This document shows, one piece after another, positions 13,937-22,504 of a DNA stretch of 26,231 bases. This DNA is from Lachnospiraceae bacterium UBA1766 (lineage in GTDB: Bacteria; Bacillota; Clostridia; Lachnospirales; Lachnospiraceae). The stretch is taken from positions 1-26,231 of the forward strand of contig DCGY01000005.1 of NCBI GenBank assembly GCA_002314715.1, given 5' to 3'. Every line of letters starts with the position of its first letter. The stretch's first letter is position 1. The notes beneath the pieces are model-generated. The model ran no database searches and had not been told where the DNA came from. It saw nothing but the letters and a program-made list of their open reading frames with translations. The position numbers and the translations under genes were made by a program.

Positions 13937-14521
13937 ATGGATTTGACCGGAATATGGAAACCATTTGGAAAGTACGTTACAGACAGCCAAAAGATTATCA
14001 TTCAGGGAAATCAGATTTCCTATTGGCGATTCATCGGCAAACAAGGAATGCCCCAGGAAAATGCTGAATTTTACCTTGAGCCAGAAAAAACAGATTTAAA
14101 AGAATCGAATTGCTACAATCTCCTGCTAAAAGGGGACGAATATCGTAACTACGATGCAATTATTCACGAAGAAAATTTATTGGGGAAAAATGTATTTATT
14201 TTATCCGAAATGACTATGGAGTACGATGGAAGAGGGCGAATTGTACGAACATCTTATATTCGCGAAGATGATTACTCCCGCATTGATCCCCAGTTTGAAA
14301 GTAAAGCCTATCAGTATTTTAATAACCGCATTGCTACGCCAATGCAGGCCACCGGAAGTGGAACATTTATGAATATGGGAATGGGTATGATGTCCTTAAA
14401 CAGTGCACCGCCGCTGTTCACGGCACCTCCTTCCGGCACTCCCTGGTCCTGTACCTGCGGCTCCAAGAATAACACCTCCAGGTTTTGCCCGGAGTGCGGC
14501 ACCCCAATGCCCATGACGTAA
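13937..14521 (+). CDS. Zinc-ribbon protein of unknown function
   Basis: This 194-residue soluble protein has a C-terminal zinc ribbon with two Cys pairs, CTCG and CPECG (about residues 172-188). The N-terminal 135 residues (MDLTGIWKPFGKYVTDSQ, then alternating strands such as NQISYWRFIG) look like a single beta-rich domain. A flexible Met/Gly/Pro/Ser-rich linker (about 135-168) joins it to the ribbon. I recognise no named family for the N-terminal domain. TTAGGAGG precedes the ATG by about 8 bases. It is monocistronic, flanked by terminators on both sides. Confidence 0.8.
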   Translation: MDLTGIWKPFGKYVTDSQKIIIQGNQISYWRFIGKQGMPQENAEFYLEPEKTDLKESNCYNLLLKGDEYRNYDAIIHEENLLGKNVFILSEMTMEYDGRGRIVRTSYIREDDYSRIDPQFESKAYQYFNNRIATPMQATGSGTFMNMGMGMMSLNSAPPLFTAPPSGTPWSCTCGSKNNTSRFCPECGTPMPMT

Positions 14522-14522
14522 T

Positions 14523-14560
14523 AAAAAATGACCGTCGTTCTTCACGACGGTCATTTTTTA
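14523..14560 (+). terminator. Rho-independent terminator (bidirectional in form)
   Basis: A 16-bp perfect stem joins AAAAAATGACCGTCGT (14523-14538) and ACGACGGTCATTTTTT (14544-14559) around the loop TCTTC. A-tracts and T-tracts on both sides allow function in either direction. Confidence 0.95.
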
Positions 14561-14593
14561 AGGGGTATTGAGGGGGAATTGCATATGAAACAA

Positions 14594-14705
14594 AGTTAAC
14601 ACTTAATTATTTGGGGGGAGAAAGTGTAACTTCTTTTGAATGTCTTTTTGCAGTAAAGACATCATGTTTCAAAGAAAAACCACTTACTAAGTTTCTCTTA
14701 GAGTG
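14594..14705. other. Three consecutive hairpins in a gene-free region
   Basis: Three inverted repeats follow each other: AGTTAACACTT/AAGTGTAACT (14594-14604/14622-14631, one bulge, loop with GGGGGG), ATGTCTTT/AAAGACAT (14640-14647/14655-14662, with outer TTCTTT/AAAGAA arms at 14631 and 14671), and CACT..CTAAG/CTTAGAGTG (14682-14705). No reading frame covers them. They could form a structured RNA or a long leader, but no known family motif is recognised. The surrounding 14561-14811 holds nothing else except a 12-bp palindrome TGCATATATGCA at 14734-14745 in very AT-rich DNA. Confidence 0.4.
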
Positions 14706-14811
14706 ATATTACCGCAATTACACCGATAGGTATTGCATATATGCACAATATATTATATATTTACACAAGAGTTCTTCATTTTTTCAAGGAAATCTATAAT
14801 TGACCGATGAA

Positions 14812-14899
14812 TTGTAATCCGAGATTCCCGTTTGTAACGCGAGAATCCCATTTTGCAAATAAAAAACACATTTTGTAATCGGAAATAGATGACTTGGAA
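14812..14899 (+). promoter_or_regulatory. Phased TTGNAA direct-repeat array upstream of the ABC operon
   Basis: TTGTAA at 14812, TTGTAA at 14832, TTGCAA at 14853, TTGTAA at 14873 and TTGGAA at 14894 are spaced 20, 21, 20 and 21 bases. The first two units extend to 20-bp repeats matching at 16 of 20 positions. The last element is the predicted -35 hexamer. Two-turn phasing of direct repeats abutting a -35 is typical for AraC-type or LytTR-type activators. An AraC regulator is encoded at the end of the same gene cluster, but binding is an inference. Confidence 0.55.
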
Positions 14900-14923
14900 A
14901 GACAGAAAACGATATGCTATAAT
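14894..14923 (+). promoter_or_regulatory. Promoter of the ABC/cls/AraC cluster
   Basis: TATAAT (14918-14923) with an upstream TG (14915-14916) forms an extended -10, and TTGGAA (14894-14899) lies 18 bases upstream. The start codon of the first ABC gene is 54 bases downstream of the -10. Confidence 0.75.
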
Positions 14924-14977
14924 TTGAACAGAATTAGTTCGTTTCAATAAAAGGATCATTAGCAGGGTGGATATTTC

Positions 14978-16948
14978 ATGAAAAACAACAGAAAAGTGAC
15001 GGTAGTACTTGGTGAGAAGGATGAAAATGGCGAGTATAAGGTCCCTCACACAGTATATGGATTAATCAGTAATGTACGTTTTGTTTTTGAAAAAATAATA
15101 AAATACAAAAGAGTTCTACTACCGATGTTTATCATTGGAGCGATAACTCAGTCCGTGATGAAATATCTGTACAGTTATATAGGTAAATACCTGATCGATA
15201 TTATAGAGATTCAATCGATTGCACCCGAGAAGGATTTTATGCCCTTATTATGGCTTCTTATCGGAATTGTAGTGATTGAATTCGTGGCTGTGGGCGGAAA
15301 TGCTATCGTAGATAACAGAAGAACCTTCTACAGCTCCTATGTACGGTCATATATCACGACAGAAAAAAACGACAGACTTTTGTCTATGAATTATCAGGTT
15401 CTGGAGCAGCCACATATTCTGAATCTGCACCAACGAGCTTCGAATGCGCTCATGGGAAGCTGGGGCGGACTTGAGGGCATGATGAATCAGATGTATGCGC
15501 TTTCTTCGCATATTGTTACCATGATTGTAACTGCCACTACAATCATTATTCTCGATCCCAGACTATTGCTAATCTTAACGTCAGCCATGGTCATTAATTA
15601 CTTTTCTCAGAGATGGTCCCTTCGCGATAACAAAAAATATTTCTGGGACGGTGCATCTGCAGACCGCAGAAAACTAAATTATATGGAGCGCTGTACCCAG
15701 GATTTTGACTACGCGAAAGACATTCGGCTTTTTTCTCTTAAGCCTTGGCTGATTCATAAGCAGAAGGGTGTTTTTCTTGATTTTGAGAAAAAATTCAACA
15801 GAGGCCGTTTAAGCTGGCTACGTCATTCCGGAATTTATTCCACTACCTCCCTGATTTCATCGGGAGCAATGTACTATCTGCTTATTACAAAAGTATGTCA
15901 TGATACGGTATCCATTGGCAATTTTTCCCTTTATCTTGGCCTTTGCGGAGCTTTCTCGGCCGCATTGTCTGAATTCTATGCCGGATTTGGACAGCTGGAT
16001 TTCTCATCCACCATGGTAGACGACCTAAGAACCTTCATGGACCTGGAAATCGAAAATGAGGAGAACTGTCTTGATTTAGAAATACTTGGAGACAAGTATG
16101 ATTTTGAGTTTAAGCACGTATACTTTCGGTATGAAGGGGCAAAGGAGGATACACTTAAGGATATCTGTCTTTCCTTCCCGGCCGGTCAAAAACTGGCAGT
16201 GGTTGGACTAAATGGTGCCGGAAAAACCACCTTTATCAAGCTTCTTTTGCGTCTGTATGATGTAACGTCCGGTGAAATTCTGGTGAATGGAATCAATATC
16301 AACCGATTCCGCAGAAAGGATTATTACAGGCTATTTGCACCGGTATTTCAGGATGTTGAGCTGTTTGCATTCCCTTTGGCAGAAAATGTATCTATGAAAG
16401 AACCGGAGTGTACCGATAAAGAATTGGCTTATAAATGTCTCGTAGATGCCGGTATGAAGGATAAGATTGATTCTCTTGAAAAGGGGCTTGATACAGAGGT
16501 GCTCAAGATTATTCACCAGGATGGAATTGATTTTTCCGGAGGAGAGAAGCAAAAACTTGCTTTGGCAAGAACTCTTTACAAGCAGTCACCTGTTGTTGTC
16601 CTCGATGAGCCTACAGCGGCATTGGATGCCCTTGCAGAATATGAGTTGTATCAGAATTTCGATAAAATGCTGGCGAATAAATCAGCCGTTTATATTTCAC
16701 ATCGACTGTCATCCACACGTTTCTGCGATGAAATAGCCATGTTTGTCGAGGGAAGGATTGTGGAATACGGAACACATAACGAACTTCTTATGAAGAAAGG
16801 CAAATATGCGGAGATGTTTGCAGTACAAGCGCAGTATTATGAAGATGGTGTAAGCGGGTCGGGTGACATCATTGGTAAGCAGATAATAGCGAGTGAACAG
16901 AACGTTATGGAAAAAGAGGAGAAAGGAGCGGGAAATAATGAGCAGTAA
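14978..16948 (+). CDS. ABC exporter half-transporter (fused membrane and ATPase domains), subunit 1
   Basis: This 656-residue protein has a transmembrane domain of about six helices (residues 40-340) followed by an ABC ATPase. Walker A GLNGAGKTT has K416, the signature FSGGEKQ begins with S520 in SGGEK, and Walker B LDEPTAALD has catalytic E544, with the switch His in YISHRLSS. All motifs are intact. The next gene encodes a similar half-transporter, so a heterodimeric exporter is likely. The cargo (drug, peptide or lipid) cannot be told from sequence. The ribosome site is weak (AGGGTGG, about 8 bases before the ATG). The stop overlaps the next gene's start by 11 bases. The 45-residue C-terminal extension is charged and less conserved. 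Confidence 0.93.
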   Translation: MKNNRKVTVVLGEKDENGEYKVPHTVYGLISNVRFVFEKIIKYKRVLLPMFIIGAITQSVMKYLYSYIGKYLIDIIEIQSIAPEKDFMPLLWLLIGIVVIEFVAVGGNAIVDNRRTFYSSYVRSYITTEKNDRLLSMNYQVLEQPHILNLHQRASNALMGSWGGLEGMMNQMYALSSHIVTMIVTATTIIILDPRLLLILTSAMVINYFSQRWSLRDNKKYFWDGASADRRKLNYMERCTQDFDYAKDIRLFSLKPWLIHKQKGVFLDFEKKFNRGRLSWLRHSGIYSTTSLISSGAMYYLLITKVCHDTVSIGNFSLYLGLCGAFSAALSEFYAGFGQLDFSSTMVDDLRTFMDLEIENEENCLDLEILGDKYDFEFKHVYFRYEGAKEDTLKDICLSFPAGQKLAVVGLNGAGKTTFIKLLLRLYDVTSGEILVNGININRFRRKDYYRLFAPVFQDVELFAFPLAENVSMKEPECTDKELAYKCLVDAGMKDKIDSLEKGLDTEVLKIIHQDGIDFSGGEKQKLALARTLYKQSPVVVLDEPTAALDALAEYELYQNFDKMLANKSAVYISHRLSSTRFCDEIAMFVEGRIVEYGTHNELLMKKGKYAEMFAVQAQYYEDGVSGSGDIIGKQIIASEQNVMEKEEKGAGNNEQ

Positions 16949-18779
16949 AAATAAAGAACGCAATCTACTTCGAAAAGTTTACGGCTACTATTTTCCCACA
17001 GCCTGGAAGCAGGATAAGGGCTATTTCTTTAGCCGATTTGTTCAGCTAATCATTTCTTCAATCTCTCCTTTGGTAACGGTAGTGATGATTCCTGAGATTA
17101 TTGCAGAGTTGATGGGAGAAAAAAGATCTGAGGTATTGATTCAACTCGTGACCATGCTGGTATTGATTCAGTTTGTGTTGAACCTTCTCAGTGCACTTTT
17201 CAGGTATTTTATTGAAAAATCCACTCAAAGATTTGAAGATTATTATTCCGGCCAGTTGAGCAGACGAATCATGGAGTTGGATTTTCAGCTTACAGAAGAT
17301 AAAAAGGCGTTGGATCAGCTTGAACTTGCGAAAAATGGTATGACCAGATACTCCGGAGGCTTGAACGGTTTGATGGAGCCACTGTTCAATGCTGTTTCAG
17401 CCTTCATCACAATGGTGGGCGTAACCTATCTTATTGTAAAGCAGGCACCTTTTGTTCTGCTTATTTCAATCGTAGTGGTAGCATTGACCACTTTCTTTAA
17501 CGTGGCTAAAAATAAAATCGAGCAGAATGGCTATCGAAAGCTCTCAAAAATAGACCGTATATTTGGCTATCTTGGCTTTGGACTGGCGGATTTTCGGTAT
17601 GGCAAGGACATCCGACTGTATGATTCCAAGGACATGATGGTTGAAAAATGGAAGAGATATACAGAGGAATACAATGACAAAAACGTTGCCATTGCAAATA
17701 AGATGCTTCCGCTTCAATTGGGAACCGTCATGACCAATATTCTGCATGATGCGGCCATATATATTTATCTTGGATTTCTGGGAATAACCAGCCGGATTAC
17801 CATAGCGGTTTGTGTTCAGATGATTTCTGCGGCGGGTACTTTCACGAATTCGCTCAAGTCAATTATGACCAGTTATACCGATATGGTAAAACGTGCCAAT
17901 TATGCTCATGAATATGTGAAATTCATGGACTATCCATCTGCAATGGAAAAGGGTGAAAAAAGGGTTGGCAAGGGCTCACATGTATTTGAATTCAAAAATG
18001 TTTCCTTCTCATATCCCGGTTCAGAGGTTAGCGTTCTGAAAAATATGAACCTGATTATTCATGAGGGTGAACACCTTTCTATCGTCGGTCTAAACGGAGC
18101 CGGAAAAACCACCATGATTAAGCTCCTGTGCAGACTTTACGATCCCACAGAGGGCGAGATACTCATGGATGGAATCAATATTAAGGAATATGCGTATGAG
18201 GCCTATATGAAAGTATTTGCTCCGGTATTCCAGGATTTCCAGCTTTTTGCTTTTTCTATCAGAGAAAACCTTCTTCTCAAAGAGGATTTTGATGAGGCGG
18301 ATGAAAAGATTGCCCGTGCAACACTGACCAAGGTGGGAATCAGCGAGAAACTTCGCAGCTTCACAAAAGGACTGGACACCATTATTTACAAACGTTTTGA
18401 TATGGATGGTATCGAGCCGTCCGGTGGTGAGAAGCAAAAAATTGCGATTGCCCGTGCGTTGATTAAGGATGCACCGGTTGTCATTCTGGATGAACCCACC
18501 GCCGCGCTGGATCCCATTGCAGAATATGAAATCTACCGCCAGTTCGAGGATATGGTAAAGGGCAAAACTGCTATTTACATTTCTCACAGACTTTCAAGCT
18601 GCCAGTTCTGTGATAAAATAGCAGTATTTTCTGAAGGATATGTCAAGGAATACGGTACCCATGCGGAGCTGGTAGACAAAGAGGGCGGAATATATGCCGA
18701 AATGTTTGCAGCACAGGCGCAGTATTACCGAGATGAGAAAAATAACCATGCATCTGTTATGGCAGTTCCGGGTGAATAA
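16938..18779 (+). CDS. ABC exporter half-transporter, subunit 2
   Basis: This 613-residue protein is built like its upstream neighbour: about six transmembrane helices, then an ATPase with Walker A GLNGAGKTT (K390), signature PSGGEKQ, and LDEPTAALD with E519. Both ATPase sites of the presumed heterodimer therefore keep a catalytic glutamate, unlike many heterodimeric exporters with one degenerate site. The ATG at 16938 is chosen because AAAGGAG lies 9 bases upstream and the start overlaps the previous stop region, which implies translational coupling. An earlier in-frame ATG (16893) lacks this support. The cardiolipin synthase gene follows after 34 bases. Confidence 0.93.
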   Translation: MSSKNKERNLLRKVYGYYFPTAWKQDKGYFFSRFVQLIISSISPLVTVVMIPEIIAELMGEKRSEVLIQLVTMLVLIQFVLNLLSALFRYFIEKSTQRFEDYYSGQLSRRIMELDFQLTEDKKALDQLELAKNGMTRYSGGLNGLMEPLFNAVSAFITMVGVTYLIVKQAPFVLLISIVVVALTTFFNVAKNKIEQNGYRKLSKIDRIFGYLGFGLADFRYGKDIRLYDSKDMMVEKWKRYTEEYNDKNVAIANKMLPLQLGTVMTNILHDAAIYIYLGFLGITSRITIAVCVQMISAAGTFTNSLKSIMTSYTDMVKRANYAHEYVKFMDYPSAMEKGEKRVGKGSHVFEFKNVSFSYPGSEVSVLKNMNLIIHEGEHLSIVGLNGAGKTTMIKLLCRLYDPTEGEILMDGINIKEYAYEAYMKVFAPVFQDFQLFAFSIRENLLLKEDFDEADEKIARATLTKVGISEKLRSFTKGLDTIIYKRFDMDGIEPSGGEKQKIAIARALIKDAPVVILDEPTAALDPIAEYEIYRQFEDMVKGKTAIYISHRLSSCQFCDKIAVFSEGYVKEYGTHAELVDKEGGIYAEMFAAQAQYYRDEKNNHASVMAVPGE

Positions 18780-18813
18780 CGAACCAAACAACAAAGAAGA
18801 AAGGGGCATAGCA

Positions 18814-20376
18814 ATGGAAGAGGAAAATGTTATCCGTCTTACATCCAAAAAGAAAAAAGGAATTCTTCGAATTCTTTTCAGCAGATTCGGAATGATACTT
18901 GTACTAATGATAATCGAAATCATGGTTCTGCTTTTTGCATATCGTTGGTTCAGTGAGTATTTCAAGGCTTTCACAGTGATTCAGGCATTTTTTTCTGCAG
19001 GCATGGTGTTTTATCTGATCAACTGTGAGATGGATTCGATGCCCAAACTAACCTGGTTGTTTCTCATAATGCTGTTTCCGATTCCCATGACAATAATGCT
19101 CTGGTTTAGTAGAAAGGATATTGGACATCGCCTGATAAAAAAGCGGACAGGCCAGTTGATTCAGGAGAGTCGGGAGTGCTTACATCAGGATGAAGGAGTG
19201 CTTCAAAAGGAAGAACTCATTCAATCCGGAACAGATGATTTACAGAAATATCTAAACCGAAGTGGGTGTTTTCCCATATACACGAACACAAAAGTCGAAT
19301 ATTTTCCTATCGGTGAGAAAATGTTCCGTCGAATGCTTGAAGAGCTGGAAAAAGCGAAGAATTTTATCTACCTGGAGTACTTTATCATTGATGAAGGTTA
19401 TATGTGGGGAAGTGTCCTAAATCTGTTGGCGAAGAAGGCAAAGGAGGGAGTAGATGTTCGGGTCATGTACGATGGCATGTGCGAGGTTGCTCTTTTGCCT
19501 CATGATTATCCCAAACGCATGGAGACGCTGGGAATCAAATGCAAGCCCTTTACGCCTATTAGACCCTTCGTGTCCACCCAATATAACTATAGAGATCATC
19601 GCAAAATCATGGTTATTGACGGCACTGTGGCATTTAATGGCGGAATTAATCTGTCCGATGAGTATATTAACCTTATTGAAGTCTATGGGCATTGGAAGGA
19701 TGTTGCGGTCATGCTAAAAGGTGAGGCGGCGCAAAGCTTTACCTTGATGTTTTTGCAAATGTGGAATCTTGACCAGAAGCAATCGGATTGGGAAAAATTG
19801 TCTGTTCAGCCGGTCAAGGAGCCCTCACAGGGTTTTGTGATGCCCTACGGAGATTGCCCATTAGATGGAGAGCGTGTTGGGGAAACAGTGTATATGGATA
19901 TACTTTATCGAGCCAACACCTACGTGCATATCATGACACCGTATCTGATTCTGGATAATGAACTGGTGGCGGCGTTGGAATATGCAGCCAAGAGAGGAAT
20001 CGATGTCAAGATGATTCTGCCGGGAATACCGGATAAAAAAGGGGTTTATGCCTTAGCCAAAACCTATTATAAGTCTCTTCTGAAAGCCGGCGTACACCTC
20101 TATGAATATACGCCGGGATTTGTTCACGCAAAGGTCTTTGTGAGTGATGATAGGAAGGCAGTGGTTGGATCAATCAACCTGGATTTCCGTAGTTTGTATC
20201 ATCATTTTGAATGTGCAACCTATCTTTACCAGAATGAGTGTATTGCAGATATAGAAGCAGATTTCCTGGAGACATTAAGTAAGTGCAGAGAAGTTACACC
20301 GGAAACGATAAAGGAAGAAAAAATCAGCTATAAAATCATGGGATGTATTTTGAAGGTCTTTGCACCGCTATTATAA
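18814..20376 (+). CDS. cls: Cardiolipin synthase (phospholipase D family)
   Basis: This 520-residue membrane enzyme forms cardiolipin from two phosphatidylglycerols. Two N-terminal hydrophobic helices lie near residues 22-50 and 58-105 and are followed by two PLD domains. The first catalytic motif is HRKIMVID with H262, followed by NGGINLSDEY; the second is HAKVFVSD with H438, followed by GSINLDFRSLYHHFE. Both HKD motifs are intact and the length fits Cls. The ATG at 18814 follows GAAAGGGGC; the longer in-frame extension overlaps the end of the ABC gene and is unlikely. It lies 34 bases after the exporter genes and 52 bases before the AraC gene, so it is probably co-transcribed, linking membrane lipid composition to the exporter. 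Confidence 0.93.
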   Translation: MEEENVIRLTSKKKKGILRILFSRFGMILVLMIIEIMVLLFAYRWFSEYFKAFTVIQAFFSAGMVFYLINCEMDSMPKLTWLFLIMLFPIPMTIMLWFSRKDIGHRLIKKRTGQLIQESRECLHQDEGVLQKEELIQSGTDDLQKYLNRSGCFPIYTNTKVEYFPIGEKMFRRMLEELEKAKNFIYLEYFIIDEGYMWGSVLNLLAKKAKEGVDVRVMYDGMCEVALLPHDYPKRMETLGIKCKPFTPIRPFVSTQYNYRDHRKIMVIDGTVAFNGGINLSDEYINLIEVYGHWKDVAVMLKGEAAQSFTLMFLQMWNLDQKQSDWEKLSVQPVKEPSQGFVMPYGDCPLDGERVGETVYMDILYRANTYVHIMTPYLILDNELVAALEYAAKRGIDVKMILPGIPDKKGVYALAKTYYKSLLKAGVHLYEYTPGFVHAKVFVSDDRKAVVGSINLDFRSLYHHFECATYLYQNECIADIEADFLETLSKCREVTPETIKEEKISYKIMGCILKVFAPLL

Positions 20377-20428
20377 AAACCGGAGAATGCATAAACATCC
20401 GTTCAAATCAAGTGTTTAGGAGCAATAT

Positions 20429-21625
20429 ATGATTCAAGAAGAAGTGATAGTAACCTCAGCCGAGAGGACCAGTCAGTTTACGGGAGCCCTGACCACTTTA
20501 TTTAAAGGCAAAAAATTACATCGACAATTCAACTATTTCGAGTCGCCCGTAGACTATTTGGGCCTTTATCTCGATGATGTCTGGGCACTCACGCAGCCGG
20601 TAGGCTTTGTATATACCAAAGAAGATGCCTACCTGAATGTCATGAGTGTGGATGAATATACCCTCGTTATTGGTCCGTGCTATGAGTCACAGCCCACGGA
20701 AAGTCAAATAGATAAACTGGCATCCAAAATGGACCTAAGTCCCGAAAGGAAAACAGATTTCTTTCAAAAAATACTGGATATGAATTACATGCCCATACGA
20801 ACTGCCGTTTTGATGGCCTGTGCTGATTATCACGTCCTTACCGGAATCAAACTGAATCCATCTGATATTTTCAAAAACGAAAGCAGAAAATTAAACGCGC
20901 TTTCTTATGCGTCTGAAAGGCAATGGAAATCCTTTTGTGAATTGGATGAGTCCATGATACTTCAGGAAACCATGTATCAATTTGAGCGAAAATTTTGCAA
21001 TGCAGTTATGACCGGAAGAGAGGATGCGGTAGATCGTGTACTGGAAGATTTTCCGACGGAATTGCCCCGTCGAGGTCCCACCGCAGCCAGAAATACAAAC
21101 AATAGTTTTATCATTGCCACCACATTGGTATCGAGATGTGTTATAAAATGCGGCGTATCTCCTGCAGAATCTCTCGCTTTGGCAGATTATTATATTGATC
21201 GTTGTGAGCGTTCCAAAACGCCGGACGACCTGCGTTTAATCATGTCTATTATGCTAAAACGTTTTGCCGGACTTGTTCGTAAGGAAAGTAAAGAAGCAGT
21301 AACCTCTGAATTCATAAACAATATAAACAATTATATCGAGCAACACATGAACGAACGTATCACCGTGGATGAAATGGCGTACGACATGGGCATGAGTCGA
21401 AATACGCTTTCCGGAAGATTTAAAAAAGAAGCCGGTTGCACCTTGTTGGAGTACATCACGCAAAAAAAGGTCAATCGGGCCATGTATATACTAACCAGCA
21501 CAGATTATTCCCTATCGGAAATCAGCGCATATTTGGCCTTTTCTTCCCAAAGTCATTTTCAGCGTATCTTCAAACAATATACGAATATGACGCCCAATGA
21601 GTATCGAAAAAACAGCATGAAATAA
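20429..21625 (+). CDS. AraC family transcriptional regulator
   Basis: This 398-residue protein carries a C-terminal AraC/XylS DNA-binding domain (about residues 300-395) with two helix-turn-helix units: ITVDEMAYDMGMSRNTLSGRF and the second recognition region LSEISAYLAFSSQSHFQRIFK, ending in the family signature TNMTPNEYRK. The N-terminal 290 residues are an unassigned sensor region of the kind found in Lachnospiraceae regulators. AGGAG lies 6 bases before the ATG. It follows cls by 52 bases with no terminator or clear promoter between, so it is likely the last gene of the ABC operon and a candidate to bind the phased repeats at 14812-14899. A strong terminator follows. Confidence 0.92.
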   Translation: MIQEEVIVTSAERTSQFTGALTTLFKGKKLHRQFNYFESPVDYLGLYLDDVWALTQPVGFVYTKEDAYLNVMSVDEYTLVIGPCYESQPTESQIDKLASKMDLSPERKTDFFQKILDMNYMPIRTAVLMACADYHVLTGIKLNPSDIFKNESRKLNALSYASERQWKSFCELDESMILQETMYQFERKFCNAVMTGREDAVDRVLEDFPTELPRRGPTAARNTNNSFIIATTLVSRCVIKCGVSPAESLALADYYIDRCERSKTPDDLRLIMSIMLKRFAGLVRKESKEAVTSEFINNINNYIEQHMNERITVDEMAYDMGMSRNTLSGRFKKEAGCTLLEYITQKKVNRAMYILTSTDYSLSEISAYLAFSSQSHFQRIFKQYTNMTPNEYRKNSMK

Positions 21626-21650
21626 GCATTTCCGAAAATAAAAGTATCGA

Positions 21651-21700
21651 TTGAAAGGATTTCTAAAACAATGGAAATCCTTTCAATTTTTTTGTATAAT
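21651..21700 (+). terminator. Rho-independent terminator, with an overlapping candidate -10 for the next gene
   Basis: TTGAAAGGATTTC (21651-21663) pairs perfectly with GAAATCCTTTCAA (21674-21686), followed by seven T. Directly after the T-run is TATAAT (21695-21700), a plausible -10 for the gene at 21751, with TGGAAA 17 bases upstream inside the stem as a weak -35. Confidence 0.88.
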
Positions 21701-21750
21701 AGGAGTAACAATCTTATAAATAAACGAATGTTCAGAATACGGAGGGTAAA

Positions 21751-22380
21751 ATGGCTGAGGTGAATATCAACAAACTGGGAGAGGCGGCAGGTCCAATCGT
21801 CAATATGCTTTTGCAAGTATTTGCAAAGGATGGCCAACCAAATTATGAAAGAAGTTTACTGTTTGCAGCCGGTTTGGCAGGTTATGCCTGTCACAAAGCA
21901 GTATGGGAGCTCTATCCGGAGCTTTTCGAAATTGCTGCTACCGATAAAGGCAAGAGATATTACTTTGGAGATGCGGTAAACAAATTTATGTACGAGGGAA
22001 AATATAGTGTAACAAATTTCTGTAGCGGCATATATCACCATATGGAGCCCGACAAACCGGTACCGGACTATCGGGTCATTGCGGAATACATTGTAACTCA
22101 GATTGGTAATGAAAAGTACGGAATTTGGCACAAATACAAGCCGGAAGAAGTATATCCGGAAATCAAGTCCTGCTGGAACGGTATTTATCCGAACATGACC
22201 GCTCCCTATTGTACGGACGCAGCTGAATGGCCTGTACTTTATGGTATCGTATTGGAAAACATTATGAAATATGCCATGGAATCCGGCTTGGAAGCATTAA
22301 ACGCAACGAAAGAAGAAGTCTACATGATGGCAATCGAATGCGCCGGTTTTCTTTCCAAGATGGATGATGATTCCATATAA
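21751..22380 (+). CDS. Hypothetical protein
   Basis: This 209-residue soluble protein of unrecognised family is mostly helical, with many aromatic residues (WELYPELFE, YYFGDAVNKFMYEGKY, YHHMEPDKP). There is no signal peptide or membrane segment. GGAGGG precedes the ATG by about 5 bases, and a TATAAT lies 50 bases upstream. The stop TAA at 22378 is followed in the same frame by 24 more protein-like codons to a TAG at 22453, so the protein may be slightly shortened relative to an ancestor. It heads a run of four unrecognised genes on the same strand. Confidence 0.75.
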   Translation: MAEVNINKLGEAAGPIVNMLLQVFAKDGQPNYERSLLFAAGLAGYACHKAVWELYPELFEIAATDKGKRYYFGDAVNKFMYEGKYSVTNFCSGIYHHMEPDKPVPDYRVIAEYIVTQIGNEKYGIWHKYKPEEVYPEIKSCWNGIYPNMTAPYCTDAAEWPVLYGIVLENIMKYAMESGLEALNATKEEVYMMAIECAGFLSKMDDDSI

Positions 22381-22504
22381 TTCAATCCGTTTGAAAAAGA
22401 AGCCCGTTTTGAAGAAATCACACTACAGGAAATCGTTAAAAGAAAAACTTTGTAGTAATATAAATGTTAATCAAACCATATCAGTGAAAATTAGGGGGAG
22501 CAAA

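Noticed and set aside
14812..14880. CRISPR array
   Set aside because: The repeats are short, spaced by two helical turns and degenerate, with no spacers or cas genes; a promoter operator fits better.
18694..18813. Longer N-terminus for cardiolipin synthase
   Set aside because: It overlaps the ABC gene by about 85 bases and has no family resemblance.
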